This document shows positions 22,304-29,270 of a DNA stretch of 29,270 nt, piece after piece. Position numbers and translations under genes: made by a program. This stretch comes from an uncultured Succinivibrio sp. (GTDB lineage Bacteria > Pseudomonadota > Gammaproteobacteria > Enterobacterales > Succinivibrionaceae), in assembly GCA_900770725.1 (NCBI GenBank), contig CAAGLL010000101.1, forward strand, positions 1-29,270, given 5' to 3'. Under the pieces are notes generated by a model that worked only from the letters and a program-made list of their open reading frames with translations, did not search any database and was not told the origin of the DNA. Each line of letters starts with the position of its first letter. Positions within the stretch are counted from its first letter, which is position 1.

Positions 22304-22530
22304 AAAGATTGTATCAAATCGAATTTGAGCTGAAGCCTCTTTCCACGATTGTAGGCGATCGCCTTGAACGATGCCGTGACGCGATCAGCAGTAGGGGCGT
22401 CTCCTTGTCTGACAGGCATCGGAAAATCAAGGAGGTACGCAAGCTGATCCGCGCCCTTAAGGCCTTTGCCTTGAGCGCCATGCATGCTGCCTTGATGTGC
22501 CAATCTATCAAAATGCCTAAAAAGCATTTA
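22304..22530. other. Intergenic region between divergent sodB and cyclophilin-fold genes
   Basis: Short open frames exist on both strands (about 75 codons each). They lack ribosome binding sites and recognisable domains. I see no supportable gene. Confidence 0.4.
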
Positions 22531-22532
22531 GA

Positions 22533-22553
22533 ATAAGATAATATTCTTATAAT
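22533..22553 (+). promoter_or_regulatory. Palindrome over a TATAAT box before the cyclophilin-fold gene
   Basis: TATAAT lies at 22548-22553 and overlaps the palindrome ATAAGA-N6-TCTTAT (22533-22550). The -35 region is poor, which suggests an activated or repressed promoter. The start codon is 50 bp further on. Confidence 0.45.
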
Positions 22554-22602
22554 GAGCAAAACAGCGCGGGCTTGCTGCCACGCGGCTGAAAGGAGGCCTT
22601 CC

Positions 22603-23046
22603 ATGGCTGCGATGAAAATGCTCAAGGGCGCCTTGCTGTGCGCCGCGCTGCCGATCGGCCTTGCTGGCGCGGCAAGCGGGGCTGCAGCGGAGGATGCCAT
22701 GAGGATCAGCGTATCGGACGGCTTGAACGAAGCCGTGTTTGAACTAGTTGAAACCAAGGCGGCAAAGTCGCTCTACGCGATGCTGCCTTTCACCGTCAAG
22801 GTTGAGAATTACTCTGACAACGAGAAGATCTTCTACCCGCCAAGGAAGGTTGAAACAGGTGCCTCGGAGATAGAGTCTGCCTGCCCTGCAGGCACGCTCG
22901 TGCTCTTCTCGCCCTGGGGCAACGTGGTGATGTTCTACGGCCAGGCTCCCAAGTACCCGGGCCTCTATGTCCTGGGCAAGGCGGTTTCAGGGGCAGGCAG
23001 GATAAGCTCGATGTCAGGCAGCGTCACCGCGCGCAAGGCCAAGTGA
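22603..23046 (+). CDS. Exported cyclophilin-like fold protein
   Basis: The product is 147 residues. A Sec signal peptide (MAAMKMLKGALLCAALPIGL, Ala-rich to about residue 29) precedes a domain matching the cyclophilin-like family (PF18050 type): MRISVSDGLNEAVFELV, ENYSDNEKIFYPPRK, LVLFSPWGNVVMFYGQA, YVLGKAVSGAGRISSMSG. These are small beta-barrel proteins of unknown activity, often encoded beside oxidoreductases. That is the case here: an aldo/keto reductase follows 78 bp downstream. The ATG at 22603 has AAAGGAGG six bases upstream. The mature protein is probably periplasmic. Confidence 0.8.
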   Translation: MAAMKMLKGALLCAALPIGLAGAASGAAAEDAMRISVSDGLNEAVFELVETKAAKSLYAMLPFTVKVENYSDNEKIFYPPRKVETGASEIESACPAGTLVLFSPWGNVVMFYGQAPKYPGLYVLGKAVSGAGRISSMSGSVTARKAK

Positions 23047-23073
23047 CGGCATGGGGATGTGCGACGCAGTAGG

Positions 23074-23112
23074 GCTGCCTTTTACAGGGCAGCATCTGCG
23101 CTCACGCAGATG
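23074..23112 (+). promoter_or_regulatory. Two stacked hairpins before the aldo/keto reductase start
   Basis: GCTGCC / GGCAGC (23074-23093) is followed by CATCTGCG-CTCA-CGCAGATG (23093-23112), an 8-bp perfect stem. The second stem ends at the first G of the GAGG that would serve the ATG at 23125, so it could hinder ribosome access. A possible in-frame ATG (23110) lies inside the stem. Confidence 0.4.
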
Positions 23113-23124
23113 AGGATGAATTTA

Positions 23125-23937
23125 ATGGGCGGCATTGATTGTCCATATGTAACGCTGCAGTGCGGGATCAGGATGCCTGCGGTGGGGCTTGGCACTTGGA
23201 GCCTTAAAGGCTGCGATGGCATCGGCACGATGCTCAAGGCGCTCGAGCTTGGCTACAGGCTCCTCGATACCGCGACCTACTACAAGAACGAGCGCGAGGT
23301 CGGGGAGGCGGTGCGGCAGTCAGGGATCCCCCGCGAGGAGCTCTTCATCACCACGAAGATCTACCCAACCGAGTACGGCCATCCCGACGAGGCGCTTCAA
23401 AAATCCCTGGACAAGCTCGGTCTAGGCTACGCCGACATGGCGATGCTCCATCATCCTGCAGATGACGACTTAAGGGCCTGGGGCGCCATCGAGCGCGCGA
23501 TCGCAAAAGGCCTGGTGCGCTGCGGCGGGATCTCCTGCTACTTGCCCTCCCAGGCCCGCAGCTTCATGGCCCGCTCCAAGGTGCGGCCGCAAGTCGTGCA
23601 GAACGAGATCCATCCCTACTTCCAGGATGCCGCATCCGTGCGTGGGCTCCAGGATCTCGGACTTGCCGTGCAGTCCTGGTACCCGCTGGGCGGGCGCGGG
23701 CATGTGCGCAGGATCCTCAAGGACCAGGCCATCGTCGAAATCGCTAAAGCCCACGGTGTGTCGCCATCTCAGGCGGTGCTGCGCTGGGAGCTGCAGCGCG
23801 GGATCATGGTGATCCCTGGATCATCTGATGCCGTGCACCTCAAGGAGAACCTCGATCTCTTCTCGTTTGCGCTCGATGACGCAGAGATGGCCCGCATTGC
23901 AGATCTCGATCGCGGGGAGAAGCACGGCTGGGCATGA
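23125..23937 (+). CDS. Aldo/keto reductase
   Basis: The product is about 270 residues, an NADPH-dependent TIM-barrel oxidoreductase. It has the prokaryotic AKR order: MPAVGLGTWSL at the start, LLDTATYYKNEREVGEAV (catalytic Asp and Tyr), FITTKIYP (catalytic Lys), MAMLHHP (catalytic His), GGISCY, QNEIHPYF and IMVIPGSSDAVHLKENLDLF (cofactor binding). The substrate is unknown; close bacterial relatives reduce 2,5-diketo-gluconate or methylglyoxal-type carbonyls. The start is uncertain: GAGGA lies nine bases before the ATG at 23125, but ATGs at 23110 and 23116 and a GTG at 23059 are in frame. It probably shares a transcript with the cyclophilin-fold gene. Confidence 0.9.
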   Translation: MGGIDCPYVTLQCGIRMPAVGLGTWSLKGCDGIGTMLKALELGYRLLDTATYYKNEREVGEAVRQSGIPREELFITTKIYPTEYGHPDEALQKSLDKLGLGYADMAMLHHPADDDLRAWGAIERAIAKGLVRCGGISCYLPSQARSFMARSKVRPQVVQNEIHPYFQDAASVRGLQDLGLAVQSWYPLGGRGHVRRILKDQAIVEIAKAHGVSPSQAVLRWELQRGIMVIPGSSDAVHLKENLDLFSFALDDAEMARIADLDRGEKHGWA

Positions 23938-24067
23938 GCGGCAGGGCATGTTTTCATCAAAAAACGCGTTGAAGTCTGAAACTCTCCGTTTAGCTGTGGC
24001 AAGGACAGTCCAGCTCGCCCATAATGCTTTCAAGCAATCCACGCTTTAGAGGAGCAGGGGGGATCAG

Positions 24068-25864
24068 ATGCGGCACCAGAAGACAATGACGTTCGCCTTC
24101 GCAAAAGGCAGGCCTGTCCAAATAGATGATCGCAATGGCGCCGAGACCGGCACCGATGCCGCCGGCAAGAGAGTCGAGGTTCCGCCGCACATTTTCCTGT
24201 CGCTCGTCCAAGCCGGGCAGATGGAGCCTGCGGTGATCCAGGAGATCTGCGACGGCAATGGCATGGAGAAGATCAAGGAGTATGTCGCCCAAGGCGACAA
24301 GTGGGCAGTCTGGGCCAAGGAAGGCAGCGCCAAGCTGAAATATCACGCCTTGCTCTCGATGCTCGGCCAGGCCCGCGCCATGGACCGGGAAGAGGCTGAT
24401 TTCCTGTCGCTCCTTATGATCCTCTTTGCAAAATCCGGCGTGGTCACCTGCGAAGGCCGCGATGATTCCATCGCCCCTGATCCAGTTGCGGCGGCGTTTT
24501 TCGTGTTTCCGACCATCCGCGCCATCGCTGCGAAGGCCAAGGAGGCGCAGATGATGGAATCCCTGGTGCGCGAAGGCCTGCTCTCGCTTATGAGCGAGAG
24601 CGTCAAGCCCATCGAAAAGCGCGAGTACACCTCGCTCCCGCGCCACCTTTGCATCCAGAACGCAATGCGCCCCAACTCGCCGGGCCCCAAGGACAAGGCC
24701 GAGGAGGATCTGCTGCGCGACTGCGTGGAAAAGCAGTGCGCCGAGGACGATCCCGAGGCTATTGAATACAAGGCCGAGGCCCTCATGGACGGGCATGGCA
24801 TCTTCAAGAAAGACCTCAAGGAGGCAGAGCGCTGCTTCAGGCAGCTCATTGCCATAAGCGTTGATGAGCATGTCACGGCGCGCTTCTACTGGCGCCTCTC
24901 CCGCCTGTACTCGATGCGCGGGATGAAGGACGACGCAGAGTCCTGGAAGTGCCTGTCAGCGGCAATGGTTGGCCGCGACGGCTTTGCGCTGTGTGATTTT
25001 GCAGAAAGATTCAAAAATGCCAATTCCGGCAGTGTCTTGAACGGATTGAGGCTGGAGTCCGTATTGCGCGCGTTCAGGGACGGGCTTGAGGATTATGCCG
25101 CCGGAAGGTACAACAACAACCTTGCCGGAGCAGCGCTGCTCATTTCCAAGGACTGGGAGGAGCGGGCCAAGGGCAAGGGACTTGCGGACACGGCCGGATG
25201 CAGGCGCGAGGCTTTTGGCTACGCGCTGCTTTGCAACTGGGCGCTCAGGCTCCGCCACGACAACAGCCCGAGTCCTGAGGATGCAAAGCTTTTCCCGGAG
25301 GCAAAGCGCCAGATGCTCTCATGCCGCCGAAAATCAGGCCTGTTGAAGCAGCAGGACGAGGCCCTGCTCAAGGCCGGGGATTTTGGAAAATACCTGTTCA
25401 TGGCGCTCAATTCCCAGGATGGCAGGTCCATGACCGCGACCTTCATCCAGAAGGAAGGCGCGAGCAGTTGGCTGAGCCTGAGGTGGAAAAGAAGCGTCGA
25501 CGAGGAGGCAGCCCCTGCGGTCATCACCTTCTGCCCTGAGATATGGTATGCAGGCGCCCAGCCTGCGGTCTTGCTCGAAGCCACCACAGGCAAGCTCCTG
25601 CCAAGCGGATCCGATGAGGCTCCGGTGGTCGAGTTCGACGAGGTCCGCGGCGCGGATCTCTTCCTGCACGGATGCAAGACCGGGACCATAGAAGGCGATT
25701 TCCTGATCACGGATTTCGGCGTGGACAACTTGATCGAGCAAAATGACGAGGGGACCTCAGGCGGGGGAGAGGGTTCTGATGATGGCGGGAAGGGCGTGGA
25801 AGGAGACGCAGGCCCTGAAGATGGCGAGCCTTTCTCCATGCCTTCAGAAGACATCCTCCAGTAG
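24068..25864 (+). CDS. Large protein of unknown function with a Sel1/TPR-like segment
   Basis: The product is 598 residues with no signal peptide or membrane segment. A mostly helical N-terminal two-thirds includes DDPEAIEYKAEALMDGHGIF, KDLKEAERCFRQL and ARFYWRLSRLYSMRGMKDDA (about residues 230-295), which read like Sel1 or TPR repeats and suggest a protein-binding scaffold. About residues 450-555 look beta-rich (SWLSLRWKRS, VITFCPEIWYAG, LFLHGCKTGTIEGDFLITDF). The last 40 residues form an acidic Gly-rich tail (GTSGGGEGSDDGGKGVEG) ending in SMPSEDILQ. The ATG at 24068 has AGGGGG five bases upstream. It stands alone after the reductase gene and converges with the chemotaxis pseudogene. I do not recognise the family. 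Confidence 0.8.
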   Translation: MRHQKTMTFAFAKGRPVQIDDRNGAETGTDAAGKRVEVPPHIFLSLVQAGQMEPAVIQEICDGNGMEKIKEYVAQGDKWAVWAKEGSAKLKYHALLSMLGQARAMDREEADFLSLLMILFAKSGVVTCEGRDDSIAPDPVAAAFFVFPTIRAIAAKAKEAQMMESLVREGLLSLMSESVKPIEKREYTSLPRHLCIQNAMRPNSPGPKDKAEEDLLRDCVEKQCAEDDPEAIEYKAEALMDGHGIFKKDLKEAERCFRQLIAISVDEHVTARFYWRLSRLYSMRGMKDDAESWKCLSAAMVGRDGFALCDFAERFKNANSGSVLNGLRLESVLRAFRDGLEDYAAGRYNNNLAGAALLISKDWEERAKGKGLADTAGCRREAFGYALLCNWALRLRHDNSPSPEDAKLFPEAKRQMLSCRRKSGLLKQQDEALLKAGDFGKYLFMALNSQDGRSMTATFIQKEGASSWLSLRWKRSVDEEAAPAVITFCPEIWYAGAQPAVLLEATTGKLLPSGSDEAPVVEFDEVRGADLFLHGCKTGTIEGDFLITDFGVDNLIEQNDEGTSGGGEGSDDGGKGVEGDAGPEDGEPFSMPSEDILQ

Positions 25865-25934
25865 CTTGGGTTCAAAGGACTCAAGCCTTGATGGCACCAG
25901 CCCATTCCCTCGAGAGGATGTGATTTGTCCTTAT

Positions 25935-25966
25935 GAGAAGGCCGGGATGGAGATCCCGGCCTTCTC
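25935..25966. terminator. Strong hairpin between convergent genes
   Basis: GAGAAGGCCGGGAT pairs perfectly with ATCCCGGCCTTCTC (14 bp) around the loop GGAG. It sits between the 598-residue gene and the chemotaxis pseudogene. There is no T-run, but the stem is the longest perfect one in the window after the AT-rich palindromes. Confidence 0.6.
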
Positions 25967-25985
25967 GCGCCTGAAGGACAGAGCC

Positions 25986-27622
25986 TCAGGCTGCATGCTC
26001 GTCCTTGCTGACGCGCAGCCTGCCCACCGCATCGTTGAGCTCGTCCATCAGGCTGCGGGCCTGCCTGATGAAATCCTCGACCTCGCCCACTCCCGAGGCC
26101 AGATCCTTGGCCGCGTCGGTGATCCCTGCATGTTCGTGGAGATCTCGGAGGTCGCCGTGGTCTGCTCCTCGGCTGCGGTGGCGATCTGGGCTATTTCGCC
26201 TGCGACGTCCCCGACCTGGCTTGAGGTCGCATCCATGACCTCGCGGATGCTTCCGGCGCTTGCTGCCAGGGCCTTCATGTCATCGAGCGACGCGGTGATC
26301 GACTAGTTGGCGTTGTTCGCGTCCTGCTGGACCCTGGTGACCATGCTGACAATCTCGCTCGTGGACTTCGAGGTGCGGTTTGCCAGCGTGCGCACCTCGT
26401 CGGCCACCACGGCAAAGCCCTTGCCGGCCTCGCCAGCGCGGGCGGCCTCGATCGCTGCGTTGAGCGCCAGCAGGTTGGTCTGCTGGGCTATCTCGTCGAT
26501 GGTAGAGACGATCGCGCTGATGGACTGGGTCTGGTCGGCAAGATTGTGGATGAGCTCGCCGTTGCGCGCGCTGCCCTCAAGGTTCTGCTGTATTCCGTCG
26601 ATGGTCTTGGCGATGAGCCCGATGCCGTCCTTGAGCGCCTTGTTCGAATTGCTGGCGGTGTCGGAGGCGTGCGAGCAGTTCTTCGCGATGTCGGCTGTGG
26701 TCGAAACCATCTCGTCAGATGCGGCGGCGACGGTCACCGCGCGGCCCTGGGTACCGGATGCGGACGACGAGAGCCTGCCTGCGATCTCAAGGACATGGTC
26801 TATGCGATCGTCAACGCCGCCTGTGGCGCGGGTGATGCTCTTTACAATGCCAAGGAGGCCGCGCCTCATGTCCTCGATGGAGTGCGCCAACTGAGCGAAG
26901 TCATCCGTGGCGTGCACCTTCATTTCACGCGTGAGATCGCCCCTTGCGATGGCCTTGGAGAGCCTGATGCTCTTGTCGAGGTAGTAGCCGATGTACGAGG
27001 AGAGCGAGAGCGCCATATAGATCCCGGTGGCCAGTGCGATGATGCCGCCTGCCAGGATCACCAGGAGCGCTGGCCTCACCCTGACGTCGCGCCTCATTCC
27101 ATCAACTGCGGCATCGGTCTGCTTCTGGGCAAGCGAGTTTAGACCCAGCATGATCTGGTTGTAGGCGGGGCGGATGGCGGTCGTGTAGATCTCGTTGGCG
27201 GCCTTGACGTCCTTGCCGTCGATGGCCTTGACGAAATCCGCGGTGCCCTGCATGTACTGCTCGCGAAGCTGCCTGATCCTGCCTTCCTCCTGCGGGAACC
27301 CCAGCGCCTTGAGGTTGCCTATCTCCGCATCGAGGCGCCTTGAGTGCTCGATGAAGGCGTCGCGGTCGCCCTCGGCCCACTCGGCCTTGGGGCGCGAGCG
27401 ATCGCAGATGAAGCGGATCTGCGTGTTGTCGGCGGTCAGCGCATTGGTGCGCGCGAGTCCTTGCTCCAGTTCATTGGCAACCCCCTTCACGCCTTAGTTG
27501 ATCCCGTTTAGGCGCCAGGCGGTGATCCCAAGCACTATGAAGCACAAGAGGAGGGTGAGTGCGAATGAAAACAGCAGTTTTGCGCGCACGGAGAGGCGCG
27601 AGAGCAGAGTATTGAAGATCAT
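25986..27622 (-). pseudogene. Methyl-accepting chemotaxis protein, inactivated
   Basis: The reading runs from an ATG at 27622 (MIFNTLLSRLSVRAKLLFSF, then a first membrane helix ending LGITAWRLNGIN) to a TGA at 25986, about 545 codons. It contains a periplasmic four-helix-type sensor, a second membrane helix (LLVILAGGIIALATGIYMAL), a HAMP region, and the conserved signalling tip (DEIAQQTNLLALNAAIEAAR, then GEAGKGFAVVADEVRTLA). Three lesions break it: TAA at 27494-27496, TAG at 26303-26305, and a one-base loss near 26127, after which the frame continues ITDAAKDLASGVGEVEDFI to the end. Both stops could come from single C-to-T changes of Gln codons. The largest intact piece (26303-27490) lacks the first membrane helix and is unlikely to signal. 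Confidence 0.85.
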
Positions 27623-27825
27623 CTTTTTGAATTTGTTATGTTCTTAAAAGTTATTCTTTTTGCATAGACAATTTGAGTGTGGACTGCCGAATCAAAGGTC
27701 TTGTAAAGATTTTTACGGCGACCAAATCCGAATGATCTAGATCACGGTTTTGGCGCGCCTCGGTTTTAGCTTCCATCCTGGCGGCGAGGCCCGCCGGGAG
27801 TTCTTTGAAATCATGTTCGGAAATG

Positions 27826-27849
27826 CGCCGCTGGAGGCTTCCAGCGGCG
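27826..27849. other. Perfect 10-bp hairpin near the transposase end
   Basis: CGCCGCTGGA-GGCT-TCCAGCGGCG lies in the 290-bp gap between the chemotaxis pseudogene and the transposase gene. It may be part of the insertion sequence end or a terminator. A T5 run follows ten bases later on the plus strand. I could not identify the terminal inverted repeat of the element. Confidence 0.4.
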
Positions 27850-27884
27850 TCATGAGTGCTTTTTGGGGAGCTTGGGGAATGGCT

Positions 27885-27907
27885 TGGCGGCGGCCTTGCC
27901 GCCGCCA
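27885..27907 (-). terminator. Hairpin after the transposase stop
   Basis: TGGCGGCGG-CCTTG-CCGCCGCCA, a perfect 9-bp stem, begins six bases beyond the transposase stop codon. There is no T-run. Confidence 0.45.
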
Positions 27908-27912
27908 CTTGC

Positions 27913-29270
27913 TCAGGCCTGGCCTTCAGGCTCGGCCGAGAGGTAGCTGGCGATGCAGTCAACGGCGACGAGGATGTCGCCGGCCATTTCCGCGACCGCA
28001 TCCTTGTAGGAGATCAGGCGGGCATCCGCCTCGGTCTCCTCGCTCTGGAACTTTGTCCTGCGGTATCCCTTGCCGGAGAGCCTGGCGCGGGAGAACGTGA
28101 GAATGTTGTACACGCACTTGTTCAGCCCGATCACCGTGGCCAGGCGGTTCTCGTCGCACAGCGCCCAGCGGTCCTGCAGGAGCACCTCGTCGATGGTGTT
28201 GTGGTGGGCCTCGTACAGCCAGCGCACCGAGATGGAGTGCTTGATCTGCCTGTTGTTCTCCTCGCTGTAAGGAAGCGACGAGATGTAGCGGATCCTGCTC
28301 TTCTCGGGGCGCCTGAGCTTATCGCTGCCCTTGCGCGGAAACTCGGTGCGCTTGTCGACGATCGCGATGGTGCCGGTGCCCTCGTGGGCCAGGCCCTCGG
28401 GCAGGACGGAGGCGGGGCGGAAGCTGTAAGTCCTCTCCTCGACGCGGCCGCCGGTCTTGTTGGCCTCGGTCGCCGTCTCCGCCTCGTCCCTGTGCTCCTC
28501 GAAGGCCTTCTCGATGCCCTCCTGGAGCCCGGCGTTGCCGCCATTCTTCTTCACGGGGAGAAGCCAGTCGATCTGCCTCTCGTTGAGGAAGCTGATCAGC
28601 TCCTCCCTCGTGTTCAGGGCGTCGGCATAGAAGACCACCTGGCCTGCGCAGAGGCCGATGCGCTTGAGCATCTTGATGAATGCCTCCACCTCCTGGTTCT
28701 TCTTCTGTGCCGACGTGTAGTCCACGACGGTTCTGGAGTCGCAATCGTAGAGTGCCACGCCGTTGCGGCCCTTCTTGTGGCGGCTGGACTCGCCCCTGCG
28801 GAACGAGGCCCTGAGCTCCTGCCCGTCTCCTCCGATCGTCCTCTTGAAGCCGCCTTCGGCGGTGTCCTTCGAGAGATCCGGTTCCCCTTTGCGGAAGTCC
28901 GAGAACAGCTTGTGGAAAAAGGCCTCGAAGGCATCGGCTGGAACCATCCTGAGGATGAGCCTCACCTCCTCGTCGGAGATGACGCACCCCGGGGCGGGCA
29001 TGTCGAACAGGAGCCGCAGCAGGGGGTTGTGCATGTGCCAGAAGGCTGCAATCGACTTGCAGCTGGCGCAGCCGCAGCAGGTGGCGACAAGGGTGGTCAT
29101 GAGCACGGACTCGGCAGTGTAGGTGATGAGGTCGGGATTTCGCGTATCGTACGGCGCGAGGGCCTCGGCGAATTCCCTTGAGAGATCCGCAAGCCGGCCC
29201 ATGGCAGGGTGCTCAGAGACAAACAGCTCGTACTCATCGCGCGCATGCTTGATCTTCAGGAGGTACTTCT
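27913..29270 (-). CDS. ISAs1-like transposase, cut by the window edge
   Basis: The reading frame is open from the stop at 27913 to the right edge, so the start lies outside the window. An internal ATG at 29202 is possible, but upstream codons (KHARDEYELFVSEHPAMGRL) continue naturally. The N-terminal part (LITYTAESVLMTTLVATCCG, then CKSIAAFWHM) and the central DDE-type core are ISAs1/H-repeat-like. Core segments are GVALYDCDSRTVVDYTSAQK, QVVFYADALNTREELISFL, WLLPVKKNGGN, then RYISSLPYS and RWLYEAHHNTIDEVLLQDRW, which supplies the late acidic residue of the DDE triad. It is a divergent member: the usual ALKGNQ appears as PVKKNG. It shows no internal stop and may be active. Confidence 0.75.
   Translation of the reverse strand, partial: KYLLKIKHARDEYELFVSEHPAMGRLADLSREFAEALAPYDTRNPDLITYTAESVLMTTLVATCCGCASCKSIAAFWHMHNPLLRLLFDMPAPGCVISDEEVRLILRMVPADAFEAFFHKLFSDFRKGEPDLSKDTAEGGFKRTIGGDGQELRASFRRGESSRHKKGRNGVALYDCDSRTVVDYTSAQKKNQEVEAFIKMLKRIGLCAGQVVFYADALNTREELISFLNERQIDWLLPVKKNGGNAGLQEGIEKAFEEHRDEAETATEANKTGGRVEERTYSFRPASVLPEGLAHEGTGTIAIVDKRTEFPRKGSDKLRRPEKSRIRYISSLPYSEENNRQIKHSISVRWLYEAHHNTIDEVLLQDRWALCDENRLATVIGLNKCVYNILTFSRARLSGKGYRRTKFQSEETEADARLISYKDAVAEMAGDILVAVDCIASYLSAEPEGQA
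27913..29270 (-). mobile_element. Partial insertion sequence, ISAs1-like
   Basis: The transposase frame defines the element; its right end is outside the window and its left end is somewhere in 27640-27912. No terminal inverted repeat or target duplication could be identified. The neighbouring chemotaxis gene is decayed, though not visibly by insertion. Confidence 0.5.

Noticed and set aside
22294..22757. Short genes on either strand between sodB and the cyclophilin-fold gene
   Set aside because: They have no ribosome binding site, no domain, and overlap the sodB promoter or the signal peptide of a better-supported gene.
26303..27490. Intact 395-residue chemoreceptor
   Set aside because: The first membrane helix lies upstream of an in-frame stop and the C-terminal part lies beyond another, so the frame is a fragment of a pseudogene.
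27856..29181. Plus-strand open frame of 441 codons opposite the transposase
   Set aside because: The minus strand carries recognisable transposase motifs; the plus frame is its complement and has no motif.

Overview
The window looks like chromosomal DNA from a GC-rich, probably anaerobic or microaerophilic, gut-type gammaproteobacterium. MetG has the gammaproteobacterial layout (HIGH, zinc-binding CxxC pairs, KMSKS, C-terminal EMAP-like domain), and the AmmeMemoRadiSam genes are typical of anaerobes. The exact lineage cannot be fixed from the sequence; Succinivibrionaceae-like is a guess. Most genes are GC-rich with strong AGGAGG-type ribosome binding sites. Two stretches are AT-rich: the left edge (1-300) and about 11.5-13.8 kb.

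Left part (1-4.1 kb), accessory. A 13-bp tandem repeat at the window edge is followed by a lipoprotein gene. Next comes a shattered remnant of a DUF2357/PD-(D/E)XK McrC-type nuclease, a 67-residue zinc-ribbon gene, and three tandem, mutually paralogous genes of a family I do not recognise. Two of the three paralogs are preceded by related ATTCC-N7-GGAAT palindromes.

Housekeeping block (4.1-10.5 kb), all on the minus strand. It holds amrS and an AmrB-AmrA fusion (translationally coupled), metG, an EamA/DMT exporter and a BOF-type OB-fold exported protein. A small gene, a secreted Lys/Ala-rich helical protein and a bidirectional terminator pair follow.

AT-rich insert (11.5-13.8 kb). It carries an AAA_14/DUF4143 ATPase and, upstream of it, five copies of a roughly 34-nt imperfect palindrome of unknown role.

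Sugar-acid operon (13.8-18.4 kb). A four-carbon acid sugar kinase, PdxA2, a GntP permease, a good intrinsic terminator and a convergent DeoR repressor together fit uptake of D-threonate (or a related C4 sugar acid), phosphorylation, and oxidative decarboxylation to dihydroxyacetone phosphate.

Right part (18.8-29.3 kb). A single-gene DUF262-HNH (GmrSD-like) protein has its own consensus-like promoter. It is followed by a SAM methyltransferase, an iron-type superoxide dismutase with a Fur-box-like operator inside its promoter, a cyclophilin-fold exported protein next to an aldo/keto reductase, and a 598-residue protein of unknown function. The window ends with a methyl-accepting chemotaxis pseudogene (two stops and a frameshift) and a divergent ISAs1-like transposase cut by the right edge.

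The strongest leads for undescribed biology are the three-paralog family with its palindromes, the AT-rich palindrome cluster beside the DUF4143 ATPase, and the solitary DUF262-HNH gene. Together with the DUF2357 remnant, the last two suggest repeated turnover of defence-type genes in this part of the chromosome.
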